Shown in pieces: positions 31,790 to 41,012 of a stretch of 64,000 nucleotides of DNA. A program made the translations under genes and the position numbers. This stretch comes from Steroidobacteraceae bacterium (GTDB lineage Bacteria; Pseudomonadota; Gammaproteobacteria; Steroidobacterales; Steroidobacteraceae): assembly GCA_025451275.1 (NCBI GenBank), contig JANWKR010000023.1, forward strand, positions 1-64,000. The letters run 5' to 3'. Under the pieces are notes generated by a model. It had not been told where the DNA came from and did no database searches. It saw only the letters and a program-made list of their open reading frames with translations. Positions within the stretch are counted from its first letter, which is position 1, and the number at the start of each line of letters is the position of its first letter.

Positions 31790-32815
31790 TCAGGCGTTGC
31801 GATCACGGATGCGTCTCAGCACGCGCTCGAGCAGCACCGCGGCATCGGCGGCGCCGAGCTGCGCCGCGACCGGTACGTACCAGAGCCGCGCATCGGCAAA
31901 GCTGGCGCATTTTACGGCATCCTTCTCCGTCATGAGCACCGGCCGCGGATCGCCGAAATCGAGTTCCCGCGCGCTCAGAGGATGATGGTCCGGAAAGGGA
32001 TGCTCCTCGAGCTCGAGTCCCTGGGCGCGCAGCATGGCAAAGAAGCGCTGCGGATTGCCGATCCCGGCGACCGCGTGCACGCGCTGCCCGCGGAAGGCCG
32101 GCAGCGGGCGCGGGGCAGCAGCGGCGTCGAGGCGCACGGCCTCGCCCGCCACCAGACTCATGGTGAGCGGACCCGGCCCGGGCGGCGGGCGCGCCAGCGA
32201 GCCGTGCGTGGCGGCCCCGTTCGTGACCACGACATCGGCGCGCGCCAGGGCCGCGAGCGGCTCGCGCAGGGGGCCCGCCGGCAGCAGCCGGCCGTTGCCG
32301 AAGCCGCGCGCTCCGTCGACCACCACGATCTCGCAGGCGCGCCCGAGACGCAGGTGCTGCAGCCCGTCGTCGGCCAGGATCACCTGCACGCCGCGCGCGG
32401 TGAGCGCCCGCGCGCCCGCCACGCGGTCGGCGGCGACGAAGGTCGGACAGGCGCTGTGGCGCGCCAGCAGCAGCGGCTCGTCGCCGACCTCGCGCCAGTC
32501 GCTCCCCACCAGCACCTCGCGCGGCGCGCGCTCGCGCCGCCCGTAGCCGCGCGACAGGATCCCCACCCTGAGCCCGCGACCGACCAGCTCGCGCGCCAGC
32601 CAGATGGTCAGCGGCGTCTTGCCGGTGCCGCCCACCGTGAGATTGCCGATCACTACCACCGGGCAGCCGGCGCGCTCGGTGACGATGAGCCCCGAGCCGT
32701 ACGCCGCGCGCCGCAGCCGCACCACGGCCCCGTACAGCCACGCCAGCGGCTGCAGGAGCGACGCCCGGTCGGGCTCGCGATACCACAGGTCGGTGAGCCG
32801 CTGTTGCGCGCCCAT
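31790..32815 (-). CDS. lpxK: Tetraacyldisaccharide 4'-kinase LpxK
   Basis: Adds the 4'-phosphate to the lipid A precursor at the inner membrane. The product is 341 residues. The N-terminal hydrophobic/amphipathic helix ([17 protein letters not shown]) precedes Walker A VGGTGKTP in [30 protein letters not shown] (Walker B) and the late PDHHPLS and [10 protein letters not shown] motifs are all present. It is downstream of msbA with a 10-nt gap. Confidence 0.97.
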   Translation of the reverse strand: MGAQQRLTDLWYREPDRASLLQPLAWLYGAVVRLRRAAYGSGLIVTERAGCPVVVIGNLTVGGTGKTPLTIWLARELVGRGLRVGILSRGYGRRERAPREVLVGSDWREVGDEPLLLARHSACPTFVAADRVAGARALTARGVQVILADDGLQHLRLGRACEIVVVDGARGFGNGRLLPAGPLREPLAALARADVVVTNGAATHGSLARPPPGPGPLTMSLVAGEAVRLDAAAAPRPLPAFRGQRVHAVAGIGNPQRFFAMLRAQGLELEEHPFPDHHPLSARELDFGDPRPVLMTEKDAVKCASFADARLWYVPVAAQLGAADAAVLLERVLRRIRDRNA

Positions 32816-32825
32816 GGCGCCGCCC

Positions 32826-34640
32826 TCAGTCGGAGAACTGCAGCCGGTGCAGCTGCGCGTACAGTCCGTCCTGCGCGAGCAGCTGCGCGTGTGTGCCGGC
32901 CTCGGCCAGGCGGCCGCCCTCGAGCACGATGATGCGATCGGCCTGTTCCACGGTCGACAGGCGATGCGCGATGACGAACGTGGTGCGGTTGCGCAGCAGC
33001 TGCGCCAGCGCCTCCTGGATGTGGCGCTCGGCCTCGGTATCGAGAGCCGACGTGGCCTCGTCCAGGATCAGGATCGGCGCATCCTTGAGCAGCGCGCGCG
33101 CGATGGAGATGCGCTGGCGCTGTCCGCCGGACAGCAGCATGCCGCGGTCGCCGACCCGGGCGTCCAGCCCGCCCGGTTGGCGCTGCACGAACTCGAGAAT
33201 GTGTGCGGCCTCGGCGGCGCGCTCGATGGCCGCATCGGACACGTCGCGCCCGAAGGTGATGTTGTTGCGAATGCTGTCGTTGAACAGCACCACGTCCTGG
33301 CTCACCACCGCGATCTGTTCGCGCAGGTTGGCGAGGTCATAGTCGCGCACGTCGCGGCCGTCGATGCGCACGCTGCCGGCGCCGACGTCGTAGAAGCGCG
33401 GCAGCAGGTTGACCAGCGTCGACTTGCCGCTGCCCGAGCGTCCGACGATCGCCAGACTCTCCCCGGCGGCCACCTCGAGCGAGATGTCCGACAGCGCTGC
33501 CGGCCGGCCGCGCGGCGCCAGCGCACCGTCCTGCGCCTGGGTGCCGGCCGGATACGCGAACGACACCTGCTCGAAGCGCACCGCGCCGTGCGCCCGCGTG
33601 GTGCGGAACGTGCCCCCCGGCGGGTCGAGCGGCTCGTCGAGCACCTCGAACAGGCTCTGGCCGGCGGCGATGCCCTGCTGCAGGGGCCCGGCCACGCCGA
33701 CCAGGTCGCGCAGCGGCTGGGCGATGCCGACCAGCGCGGTGATGAAGCCCAGCAGCTCACCCATGTTCATGCGCCCGTGTATGGCGTCCGCGATGGCGAT
33801 CGAGAGCACGAACGCGCCGCCGAGCGCCGCCAGCATCTGCACCACCGGGTTGGAGACGCCGCGCGTCAGGATGAGCTTCATGTTGGAGCGCAGGTTGTGC
33901 GCGTTGACCGCGTCGAACTGGCGTCCGAGGTGGTCCTCGGCGTTGTAGAGCTTGATGAGACGCGGCGCCTCGAAGCTCTCCTTGGCGACCCGCGTCACGT
34001 CTCCCATCGAGTCCTGGATGCGGCGGCCGTAGCGGCGGAACAGCCGGTTGATCACCGACACCAGCCAGCCCATCAGCGGCCCGACCATGAGCGCGATGAG
34101 TGCCAGGCGCACGTTGAGGTACAGCAGGTAGCCGACCGAGCCGATAATGGTGAGCGCGGTGCGCAGCAGCATGCTCACCGAGTCGGTGGTCGCCTGCCCG
34201 ACCAGCTCGCTGTTATAGGTGAGGCGCGACAGCAGGTTGCCGGACGAGGAGCGGTCGAAGTAGCCGACCGGCAGGCGCAGCACGTGCCGGAATACCTCGG
34301 CGCGCAGCTCACTGACGATGTGACGCCCGACGTAGCCCATGAAGTAGGTCTGGGTGAAGTCGCCCAGCCCGCGCACCAGGAACAGGCCCACCAGCGCCAC
34401 CGGCACCCAGACGATGGTGGCCGGATCCTGGTGCACCAGGGTGCCCTCGCCGAAGCGCGTCATGAAGTACGCGAAGCTCACCATGCTGGCGGAGAACAGC
34501 GCACCGCCCAGCAGCCCGAGGATGAAACGGCCGCGGTACGGGGCAAGGTATCCGAGCAGGCGCCGGTAGGCGCGGCGCGCGCTGCCGCGGGCGGCACGCT
34601 CGGCACCGCGCTCGCTCAGCGCTCGGTTGCCGTCGTTCAA
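32826..34640 (-). CDS. msbA: Lipid A flippase, ABC transporter MsbA
   Basis: Homodimeric ABC exporter that flips lipid A-core across the inner membrane. The product is 604 residues. A six-helix membrane domain (about 25-330) is followed by an ATPase domain with Walker A VGRSGSGKSTL, Q loop VVSQDVVLFND, signature LSGGQRQRISIARA, Walker B LILDEATSALD and His switch VIAHRLST. It overlaps exbD by 4 nt and precedes lpxK, the common order. Confidence 0.97.
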   Translation of the reverse strand: MNDGNRALSERGAERAARGSARRAYRRLLGYLAPYRGRFILGLLGGALFSASMVSFAYFMTRFGEGTLVHQDPATIVWVPVALVGLFLVRGLGDFTQTYFMGYVGRHIVSELRAEVFRHVLRLPVGYFDRSSSGNLLSRLTYNSELVGQATTDSVSMLLRTALTIIGSVGYLLYLNVRLALIALMVGPLMGWLVSVINRLFRRYGRRIQDSMGDVTRVAKESFEAPRLIKLYNAEDHLGRQFDAVNAHNLRSNMKLILTRGVSNPVVQMLAALGGAFVLSIAIADAIHGRMNMGELLGFITALVGIAQPLRDLVGVAGPLQQGIAAGQSLFEVLDEPLDPPGGTFRTTRAHGAVRFEQVSFAYPAGTQAQDGALAPRGRPAALSDISLEVAAGESLAIVGRSGSGKSTLVNLLPRFYDVGAGSVRIDGRDVRDYDLANLREQIAVVSQDVVLFNDSIRNNITFGRDVSDAAIERAAEAAHILEFVQRQPGGLDARVGDRGMLLSGGQRQRISIARALLKDAPILILDEATSALDTEAERHIQEALAQLLRNRTTFVIAHRLSTVEQADRIIVLEGGRLAEAGTHAQLLAQDGLYAQLHRLQFSD

Positions 34641-35071
34641 GGCTTGCCCGCCGGCGCTTCCTTGATGGTGGCGATGTTGACCTCGGCGAAGCCGAGGCGT
34701 CCGAGCACGTCCATGGCGGTGATCACGGACTGATGTGTGGCACGCGCGTCGGCGCGCAGCGTTACGCGCATGCCACGGTTGCTACCGGCTTCCTTCAGCA
34801 GCGCCGCACGCAGCGTTTCGGGGCTGGAGTTGATCAGTTCGCGCTGATTGACGAGATAGGTGCCGGCCTGGGTAACACTCACCACCAGCGGCTCGCTGCC
34901 GACCTTCTCGAGCGGCACGGCGCTGGCCGAGGGCAGGTGCACGCGCAGCCGCCCCTCGTCGGTGAAGCGGCTGGAGAGGATGAAGAACACCACCAGCAGC
35001 AGCACCACGTCGATCAGGGAGACCACGTTGATCTCCGGCTCCTCGTGGCCGCGTTTGGAGGCGAGGTTCAT
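34637..35071 (-). CDS. exbD: ExbD/TolR-family biopolymer transport protein
   Basis: Periplasmic-facing partner of ExbB that couples the proton gradient to envelope work. The product is 144 residues: short N-terminus, one membrane helix with the functional Asp (VVSLIDVVLLLVVFFILS) and a periplasmic domain (VHLPSASA ... LRADARATHQSVITAMD). The start is ATG 35071, overlapping the exbB stop. No TonB gene is adjacent. In lipid A operons this pair is common, but its target is unsettled. Confidence 0.93.
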   Translation of the reverse strand: MNLASKRGHEEPEINVVSLIDVVLLLVVFFILSSRFTDEGRLRVHLPSASAVPLEKVGSEPLVVSVTQAGTYLVNQRELINSSPETLRAALLKEAGSNRGMRVTLRADARATHQSVITAMDVLGRLGFAEVNIATIKEAPAGKP

Positions 35072-35706
35072 GCCACCGCCGCGGGGCTCGAGCGCTCGCG
35101 CCCGCGCGCCGCCTCCAGCGCGTCCGCCATGCGGATCGCCTGCTTCTCCATCTCGACCACGATGCCTTCGACCCGCCCGCGCAGGTAGCGATAGAAGATG
35201 AGCGCCGGGATCGCCACCACCAGGCCCGCGACCGTGCAGATCAGCGCCTCGGCGATCCCGCCCGACAGCGCGCGCGGGTCGCCCATGCCGCCGGCTTCGA
35301 TGGCGTTGAAGGAGCGGATGATGCCGGTGACCGTGCCCAGCAGGCCGAGCAGCGGTGACACCCCGGCGATGGTGCCGAGGGTGTTGATGAAGCGCTCCAG
35401 CTCGTGCACCACGTGCCGACCGGTGTCCTCGAGACGCTCCATGAGGATCTCGCGCGGGCGGTGACGGTTGGCAAGGCCCGTGGCCAGCAACCGCCCGAGC
35501 GGCGAGTTCTGCTCGAGCGCCGCGATCACCTTGTCGTTGATCTGGTTGGCCTCGATCAGCTGCCACACCTTCTGCGGCAGCTCGCGCGGCAGCACACGCT
35601 TATCCTGCAGCGTCCACAGCCGCTCGAGAATGATCGCTGCCGCGATGATCGAGCACAGAATGATCGGCCACATCAGCGGGCCGCCGGCTCGCACTATTTC
35701 CCACAT
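35068..35706 (-). CDS. exbB: ExbB/TolQ-family proton channel protein
   Basis: Inner-membrane proton-channel subunit of 212 residues. Membrane helices are near 12-30 (PIILCSIIAAAIILERLW), 110-130 (TIAGVSPLLGLLGTVTGII) and 152-172 (ALICTVAGLVVAIPALIFY), the family arrangement. It is the first gene of exbB-exbD-msbA-lpxK-trm112-kdsB, behind a good promoter. Confidence 0.93.
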   Translation of the reverse strand: MWEIVRAGGPLMWPIILCSIIAAAIILERLWTLQDKRVLPRELPQKVWQLIEANQINDKVIAALEQNSPLGRLLATGLANRHRPREILMERLEDTGRHVVHELERFINTLGTIAGVSPLLGLLGTVTGIIRSFNAIEAGGMGDPRALSGGIAEALICTVAGLVVAIPALIFYRYLRGRVEGIVVEMEKQAIRMADALEAARGRERSSPAAVA

Positions 35707-35745
35707 CCGTCGCGACCCCGCAGGACGTCAAAACTGCAGCCCGGC

Positions 35746-35773
35746 ATCATACCGGAGGGGCGCGGCCGCTCAA
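35746..35773 (-). promoter_or_regulatory. exbB operon promoter
   Basis: On the minus strand TTGAGC (35773-35768) and TATGAT (35751-35746) are 16 nt apart. The expected start is near 35739, about 33 nt before the exbB ATG. Confidence 0.65.
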
Positions 35774-35841
35774 GGCAGGGGCCGCCGATGGGGGCCGGCG
35801 CACATCCCCGCCAGGGGCCTTCTGGTAGAGTCATCGGCCCG

Positions 35842-36363
35842 ATGCCCCGGCGGTTCCTGAAAAAGATCCTGCCCGCTCCCCAAGCCCTGCGGGAGCGCTG
35901 GGCCGTACGGCTGTTCGGCGATCGCATGGCCGATCCGCAGCTGTGGACCCTGCACCGGCGCGGCGTCACCTATGCCTTCGGCGCCGGCATCGCCATCTGC
36001 TTCGTGCCGCTGCCGGTGCACCTGCTGCTGTGCGTGTGCGTGGCGCTGCTGTGGCGGCTCAACCTGCCGGTCATGTACGGCGCCACCTGGATATTCACCA
36101 ACCCCTTCACCGCGGTGCCGGTGTACTACATGGCTTACCGGGTCGGTGCCGCGCTCATGCACCTGCCGCGTCAGCATTTCCGCTTCGTCGCCGATGTGCA
36201 CTGGTTCCGTCACGGCCTCGAGCCGGTGTGGCAGCCCTTCGTCCTCGGCTGCTTCACCTGCGCGGTGGTGGGCGGACTGCTCGGCTGGCTGCTGCTCGAG
36301 GGCGTGTGGCGCTGGCAGGTGGCGGCCCGCTACCGCGCGCGCCACAGCACGCAGTCAGCCTGA
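35842..36363 (+). CDS. DUF2062 membrane protein
   Basis: Small membrane protein of 173 residues and unknown function. The N-terminal basic part ([11 protein letters not shown]) is followed by the DUF2062 core. This has helices near 45-72 ([20 protein letters not shown]), 75-97 ([21 protein letters not shown]) read across residues about 80-100, and a last helix near 135-153. ATG 35842 gives the usual N-terminus. It is divergent from exbB and convergent with lolD, overlapping its end by 9 nt. Confidence 0.88.
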   Translation: MPRRFLKKILPAPQALRERWAVRLFGDRMADPQLWTLHRRGVTYAFGAGIAICFVPLPVHLLLCVCVALLWRLNLPVMYGATWIFTNPFTAVPVYYMAYRVGAALMHLPRQHFRFVADVHWFRHGLEPVWQPFVLGCFTCAVVGGLLGWLLLEGVWRWQVAARYRARHSTQSA

Positions 36364-37044
36364 GGGGCGCGCGGCCAGCTCGCCGCGTTCGAGCTCGTAA
36401 ACGCGGTCCATGCGCTGCGCGCGGCGCAGGTCGTGGGTCACCACCACCAGACTCGTGGCGTGCTCGCGATTGAGCTCGAGCATGAGCGCGAACACGCTCT
36501 CGGCGTTGGCGCCGTCGAGATTGCCGGTCGGCTCATCCGCCAGCACGATGCCGGGGCGCGTCACCAGCGCGCGGGCCACCGCGGCACGCTGCCGCTCGCC
36601 GCCGGAGAGCTGGTGCGGGCGATGGCTGAGGCGCGCGCCCAGGCCGACGCGCTCCAGCAGCGCCTGCGCCGCGGCGCGCGCCTCGGCCACGCGGGTGCGC
36701 CGCACCAACAGCGGCATGGCCACGTTCTCCAGCGCCGAGAACTCCGGCAGCAGATGGTGGAACTGATAGACAAAGCCGAGCGCGTGGTTGCGCAGCATGC
36801 CGCGCGCCCGCTCGCCGAGTGCGTGGATGTCTTCGCCCGCCACCCGCACCGTGCCCGACGTGGGCGCATCCAGTCCACCCAGGATCTGCAGCAGCGTGGT
36901 CTTGCCCGAGCCCGAGGCGCCGACGATGGCGACGCGCTCGCCCGGTGCCACCGTGAGCGCGACGCCCTGCAGCACTTCCAGCAGCACCGGGCCCTGGCGG
37001 AAGCTCTTGTGCACCGCGCGCGCTTCCAGGACGTAGTCACTCAT
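36355..37044 (-). CDS. lolD: Lipoprotein-releasing ABC ATPase LolD
   Basis: ATPase of the LolCDE complex that releases outer-membrane lipoproteins from the inner membrane to LolA. The product is 229 residues with Walker [12 protein letters not shown], the LolD-type Q-loop region [18 protein letters not shown], signature [15 protein letters not shown], Walker [12 protein letters not shown] and VTHDL. The ATG at 37044 overlaps the lolE stop by 8 nt. Confidence 0.96.
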   Translation of the reverse strand: MSDYVLEARAVHKSFRQGPVLLEVLQGVALTVAPGERVAIVGASGSGKTTLLQILGGLDAPTSGTVRVAGEDIHALGERARGMLRNHALGFVYQFHHLLPEFSALENVAMPLLVRRTRVAEARAAAQALLERVGLGARLSHRPHQLSGGERQRAAVARALVTRPGIVLADEPTGNLDGANAESVFALMLELNREHATSLVVVTHDLRRAQRMDRVYELERGELAARPSG

Positions 37045-38284
37045 GGCGCAGAGCCTCCGCTGGGGCGGTGCGCGCCGCGCGCCACGCCGGGTAGATGGTC
37101 GCCAGGACACACAGCAGGAACGCCACGGCGCCTACCCTGAGGACGTCGCCGACCTCGACGTAGGCCGGCAGATCGCTCATGTAGTAGACGCGCGCGTCGA
37201 GGAACTGGGTGCCGAGCAGGTGCTCGAGCGCACCCACCAGCGTCTCGAGGTTGGTCGCCAGCAACGTACCGAGCGCGGCGCCCGCCACAGTGCCGGCCAG
37301 GCCGATCAGCACGCCCTGCACGGCAAACGTCAGCAGCACGCTGCGCGGCGAGGCCCCGAGCGTGCGCAGGATGGCGATGTCGGTCTGCTTCTCCTTCACG
37401 ATCATGACCAGCGTCGCGACGATGTTGAAGGCCGCGACCGCCACCAGCATGAGCAGGATCATGAACATCATCGACTTGGTGATCTCGATGGAACGGAAGA
37501 AGTTGGCGTGATCTTCGGTCCAGTCACTGACGTAGAAGCCGGGGCCGCCGAGCGCGGCCGCCACCTGCTGCACCAGCGTGTGGGCGCGCAGCGGCTCATC
37601 GAAGGCCAGGCGCAGGCCGGTGATGTCGCTGCCGAGGCGAAACAGCCGCGCCGCGTCCGCCATGTGCACCAGCGCAAGTCCGCGGTCGAACTCGTACATG
37701 CCCGAGTGGAACGTGCCCGCGACGCGGAAGCGGCGCATGCGCGGCACCACGCCGGTCGGGGTGGCCGTGCCCTCGGGCGCGATCAGTACCACACTGTCGC
37801 CGCGCCGCACGTTGAGCTCGTGGGCGAGCGCACTGCCGAGGATGACGCCATAGCCCCCGGGGGTGAGGTCGGCAAGGCTGCCCGACTCGACCCGCTGCGC
37901 CAGCCCGGTCGCGGTGCGCTCCTCCTCGGGCAGCACGCCGCGCACGCTGGCGCCGGCCATGCGCGTGCCGTTGGCAAACATCGCCTGGCTCTCCACGTAG
38001 GGCACCGCGGCCTGCACGTGCGCCTGGCGGCGCACCTGGCTCTGCAGCGCCTGCCAGTCGGTGAGCGAGCCTGACAGGCCGCTCAGGGTGGCGTGTGCGG
38101 TCACCGCCAGCATGCGGCTGCGCAGTTCGCGCTCGAAGCCGTTCATGACCGACAGCACCACGATCAGGGTGGCGACCCCCAGCATCAGGCCGCACACCGA
38201 CATGACCGCCACGAACGACACGAAGCCGCGCCGATGCGTCGAGCGCAGGTAACGGGTGCCGATCGACCACTCGTAGACGCTCAT
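37037..38284 (-). CDS. lolE: Lipoprotein-releasing permease LolE (LolC/E family)
   Basis: Inner-membrane permease of LolCDE, 415 residues. It has the family N-terminus ([11 protein letters not shown]), a first helix near 25-50 ([19 protein letters not shown]), a large periplasmic domain, and three C-terminal helices starting [20 protein letters not shown]. The [12 protein letters not shown] loop that contacts LolD is present. It ends [13 protein letters not shown]. It is paralogous to the preceding gene, and the LolE rather than LolC label rests on gene order. Confidence 0.88.
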   Translation of the reverse strand: MSVYEWSIGTRYLRSTHRRGFVSFVAVMSVCGLMLGVATLIVVLSVMNGFERELRSRMLAVTAHATLSGLSGSLTDWQALQSQVRRQAHVQAAVPYVESQAMFANGTRMAGASVRGVLPEEERTATGLAQRVESGSLADLTPGGYGVILGSALAHELNVRRGDSVVLIAPEGTATPTGVVPRMRRFRVAGTFHSGMYEFDRGLALVHMADAARLFRLGSDITGLRLAFDEPLRAHTLVQQVAAALGGPGFYVSDWTEDHANFFRSIEITKSMMFMILLMLVAVAAFNIVATLVMIVKEKQTDIAILRTLGASPRSVLLTFAVQGVLIGLAGTVAGAALGTLLATNLETLVGALEHLLGTQFLDARVYYMSDLPAYVEVGDVLRVGAVAFLLCVLATIYPAWRAARTAPAEALRHE

Positions 38285-38288
38285 GCGG

Positions 38289-39560
38289 CTATTCGTAGCG
38301 CAGCGCTTCCGCGGGCGCGGTGCGCGCGGCGCGGATCGCAGGGTAGACGGTGGCGAGCGCGGTGAGCGCCAGCGCCGCCACGGCGATGACGATGATGTTG
38401 CCCGGGTGCACCTCGGAGGGAATGGTAGTGATGTAGTAGACGTCGGAGTCCAGGATCTGAAAGCCGAAGGTGTGCTCGAGGAACGGCACGATGGTGTCGA
38501 CGTGCAGCGCCAGCGCCAGCCCCAGCACTACCCCGAGCGCCACGCCGAGCCAGCCGATCACCAGCCCCTGGGTGATGAAGATGTTCATGACGCGCCCGGG
38601 GGCGGCGCCGAAGGTGCGCAGGATGGCGATGTCGGTGCGCTTGTCGGTGACCACCATCACCAGCATGGCCACGATGTTGAAGGCCGCCACCGCCACGATC
38701 AGCAGCAGGATGAGGGACATCATGGTCTTCTCGATGCGGATGGCACGGAAGTAGTTGGCGTTGTCCTGCGTCCAATCGCTCACCTCGAAGCGCCGCGGCA
38801 GCAGGGCCCGCAGCCGGGCGGCCACCTGCGGGGCCCCCAGCACGTCGTGCACGCGCACCCGCAGCCCCTCGCTGGCGGCGGCCGCGGTACTGAGCGCGCG
38901 CACGTCCTCGAGGTGCGCGAACACCAGCGTCGCGTCGTGGTCCTGCAGGCCCACCTCGAACACCCCGGCCACGGTTACCTCGCGCAGCTTCGGGGCCGGC
39001 GCGCCGTCGGCGGTGACGGTCGGCACCAGCACAGTGAGGGCATCCCCGGGGCTGAGGCCGAGGCGCTCGGCGATCACCTCCCCGACGATGACGCGGTCGG
39101 AGCCGGGCGTGAGATCGCTCAGATGACCCTGGGTAATGGCGTGCGCGAGCTCGGTGACGGACGCCGCCGCCCGCGGGTCGATGCCGCGCAGCAGTACCGG
39201 CAACATCTCCGGCTGGCGCACCGCGAGCGCCTGCAGCTCGACGTAGGGAGCGACGTCAGCCACACCCGCGACGCTGGCCACCTGCCGGGCGGCCTGTTGC
39301 CACTCCTGCGGAGTCGGAGCCGCTGCTGCCTGCCCCCCCGGGGTGCTGGCCGCGGTCACCCGCACTTGGGCGCTGAGCGACAGCAGCCGCTCGCGCAGCT
39401 CGCCCTCGAAGCCGTTCATCACCGACAGGATGACGATGAGCGCGGCGACCCCGACGCACACCCCGACGAGCGAGGCCCAGGTGATGAAGGAGACGAAGAA
39501 TTTGCTCGAGCGGGCGCGCACGTAGCGCAGCCCCACGTAGACCGACAGGGGGTGAAACAT
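38289..39560 (-). CDS. lolC: Lipoprotein-releasing permease LolC (LolC/E family)
   Basis: First gene of lolC-lolE-lolD, 423 residues. It shares the four-helix FtsX-type layout: N-terminal MFHPLSVYVGLRYVRAR, helix [19 protein letters not shown], periplasmic domain, then [20 protein letters not shown] and the DIAILRTFGAAPG coupling loop. Only 4 nt separate it from lolE. The two C-termini are nearly the same ([13 protein letters not shown] here), showing tandem duplication. Confidence 0.88.
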   Translation of the reverse strand: MFHPLSVYVGLRYVRARSSKFFVSFITWASLVGVCVGVAALIVILSVMNGFEGELRERLLSLSAQVRVTAASTPGGQAAAAPTPQEWQQAARQVASVAGVADVAPYVELQALAVRQPEMLPVLLRGIDPRAAASVTELAHAITQGHLSDLTPGSDRVIVGEVIAERLGLSPGDALTVLVPTVTADGAPAPKLREVTVAGVFEVGLQDHDATLVFAHLEDVRALSTAAAASEGLRVRVHDVLGAPQVAARLRALLPRRFEVSDWTQDNANYFRAIRIEKTMMSLILLLIVAVAAFNIVAMLVMVVTDKRTDIAILRTFGAAPGRVMNIFITQGLVIGWLGVALGVVLGLALALHVDTIVPFLEHTFGFQILDSDVYYITTIPSEVHPGNIIVIAVAALALTALATVYPAIRAARTAPAEALRYE

Positions 39561-39634
39561 CGTCGCGATTTAACCACACTTGCGGGCCTTTTCAGACCTG
39601 CGTCACAAATCCGCGGCGCCGCCGGCCGCCCGGG

Positions 39635-39662
39635 CTTTGACAGATTCCTCCGGTGTTATAGT
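39635..39662 (+). promoter_or_regulatory. Candidate promoter for the small periplasmic protein gene
   Basis: TTTGACA is followed by TATAGT (39657-39662), the latter a good -10. The spacing from the TTGACA hexamer is only 14 nt, so the real -35 may be shifted to the overlapping upstream bases. It lies 25 nt before the ATG. Confidence 0.4.
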
Positions 39663-39687
39663 TGCACGGGTGTGTGAGGAGAGTGGC

Positions 39688-39984
39688 ATGCAGATCAGAT
39701 TTCTCGCAGCGCTCCTGTGCGGCTGCGCTGCCTCGAGCGCCGCGCTGGCCGACACGATCGTGGTCAACGATCAGGTACAGGTGCGTCAGGCGCAGGCGCC
39801 CGTGCCGAAGCGCGGCCTCACCATGGGTGAGGTCGAAAAGCAGTTCGGCGCACCGGTCACGCGCCACCCGACCGTCGGCGGCGCCTCGGCGCACCAGCCG
39901 CCGATCACGCGCTGGGACTACAACGGCTTCACGGTGATCTTCGAGCGCGACCGCGTGGTCGATTCGGTCGGCCTCTCCGGCTGA
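39688..39984 (+). CDS. Small exported protein, conserved hypothetical
   Basis: The product is 98 residues with a signal peptide (cleavage near AALADT). The mature domain GLTMGEVEKQFGAPVTRHP ... PPITRWDYNGFTVIFERDRVVDSVG has the feel of the SmpA/BamE-like small alpha-beta fold, where a helix ending in FGxP is followed by strands. Similar small periplasmic proteins occur in many gammaproteobacteria without assigned function. The start at 39688 is supported by GAGGAG 7 nt upstream. There is a possible sigma-70 promoter just upstream. Confidence 0.8.
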   Translation: MQIRFLAALLCGCAASSAALADTIVVNDQVQVRQAQAPVPKRGLTMGEVEKQFGAPVTRHPTVGGASAHQPPITRWDYNGFTVIFERDRVVDSVGLSG

Positions 39985-40007
39985 TCCCTGTCTGAGATCC
40001 CGCCTTC

Positions 40008-40026
40008 GGCGCCGGGACCCGGCGCC
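40008..40026. terminator. GC-rich inverted repeat after small exported protein gene
   Basis: GGCGCCGGG, A, CCCGGCGCC is a perfect 9-bp inverted repeat 24 nt after the stop. It lacks a T-tract, so terminator function is uncertain. Confidence 0.35.
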
Positions 40027-40050
40027 GCCGCCTGTCTGCGTCCGGCGTCG

Positions 40051-40079
40051 CTGACGACACTTAATGCAGATGTGATAGT
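40051..40079 (+). promoter_or_regulatory. Candidate promoter for the cyclase gene
   Basis: CTGACG (40051-40056) and GATAGT (40074-40079) are 17 nt apart, ending 35 nt before the GTG start at 40115. Confidence 0.45.
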
Positions 40080-40114
40080 CTCAAGCTTAAGAGAATAATT
40101 TCGTTGGGGATCCT

Positions 40115-40930
40115 GTGGCTGCAGATGAGCCTCTCAGAGAGCGCATCGAAGCACTGGTGCGCGCCGGAGCGTTGCGCCGGAAGACCGCCGCGGTTCAGCT
40201 CGAGGCCGAAATCAAGCGGCGCGAAGAGCTGCTGCGCCAGACGTTCCGACGCTACGTGTCACCGCGCGTCGCCGACAAGATTCTCGAGGACTCGCAGTTG
40301 CGCGACACGCTGCTCGCGCCGACCGATGCACGCGCCCACGCCGTCGTGCTGTTCGCCGACCTGCGCGGCTTCACCAGCATCTCCGAGCAGCTCGACCCGC
40401 ATCGGGTGGTGCCGCTGCTCAACGAATACTTCTCGCTCCTCACCGAGATCACCTTCCGGCACGAGGGCACGGTGTTCCACATGGCCGGCGACTGCCTGAT
40501 GCTCGGCTTTGGCGTGCCGCTCGCCCAGCCGGACTGCGCCGAGCGCGCGGTGCGGGCCGCGCGCGAGATGCTCGCGAGCTTCGGTGCGCTGGCGCGCTCC
40601 TGGAAGGAGCGCTACCAGATCGAGGCCGGACTCGGCATCGGCATCAACGAGGGCGACGTGGTCGCCGGCAACGTCGGCTCGTCCTCGTACATGAGCTACA
40701 CCCTCATAGGCGACACGGTCAACATCGCCGCACGCCTGTGCCAGCGGGCCCGCGCCGGCGAAATGCTGTTCTCGAGCGCCCTCAAGCGCTCGCTCGATGC
40801 GCACGGGCTGGACGTCGGCGCGACCGCCCTGCCGCCCCTGCAGCTGCGCGGCCGCTCGCATCCGGTCGACATCTTCTGCGTACCGCTGGCGCGGCGGCTG
40901 CAGGTGACGCCCGGCCCGTTGGCCGCCTGA
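40115..40930 (+). CDS. Class III adenylate/guanylate cyclase-like protein
   Basis: Soluble nucleotide cyclase of 271 residues. A coiled N-terminus (about 1-45) is followed by the CHD catalytic domain. Metal ligands Asp82 (LFADLRGFTS) and Asp126 (MAGDCLMLGFG), the transition-state pair Asn203 and Arg207 (VNIAARL), and Thr196 (YTLIGDT) are present. The position that is normally the purine-selecting Lys (as in VDKFIGD) is His122 here (VFHMAGD), so base preference is uncertain. The GTG start has GGGGAT 5 nt upstream. No sensor domain is fused. Confidence 0.88.
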   Translation: MAADEPLRERIEALVRAGALRRKTAAVQLEAEIKRREELLRQTFRRYVSPRVADKILEDSQLRDTLLAPTDARAHAVVLFADLRGFTSISEQLDPHRVVPLLNEYFSLLTEITFRHEGTVFHMAGDCLMLGFGVPLAQPDCAERAVRAAREMLASFGALARSWKERYQIEAGLGIGINEGDVVAGNVGSSSYMSYTLIGDTVNIAARLCQRARAGEMLFSSALKRSLDAHGLDVGATALPPLQLRGRSHPVDIFCVPLARRLQVTPGPLAA

Positions 40931-41012
40931 AGCCTCGGCTGCGCGCCGCGGCTCCGCCGGCGGCGTCCTCGGGTAAGCTGGCGTTTTTTTGGCGACCCCG
41001 CGCAGCGCACCG

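Noticed and set aside
34637-35566. 309-residue frame as a larger exbD
   Set aside because: The first part is out-of-frame exbB; ATG 35071 in the ATGA overlap gives a normal 144-residue ExbD.
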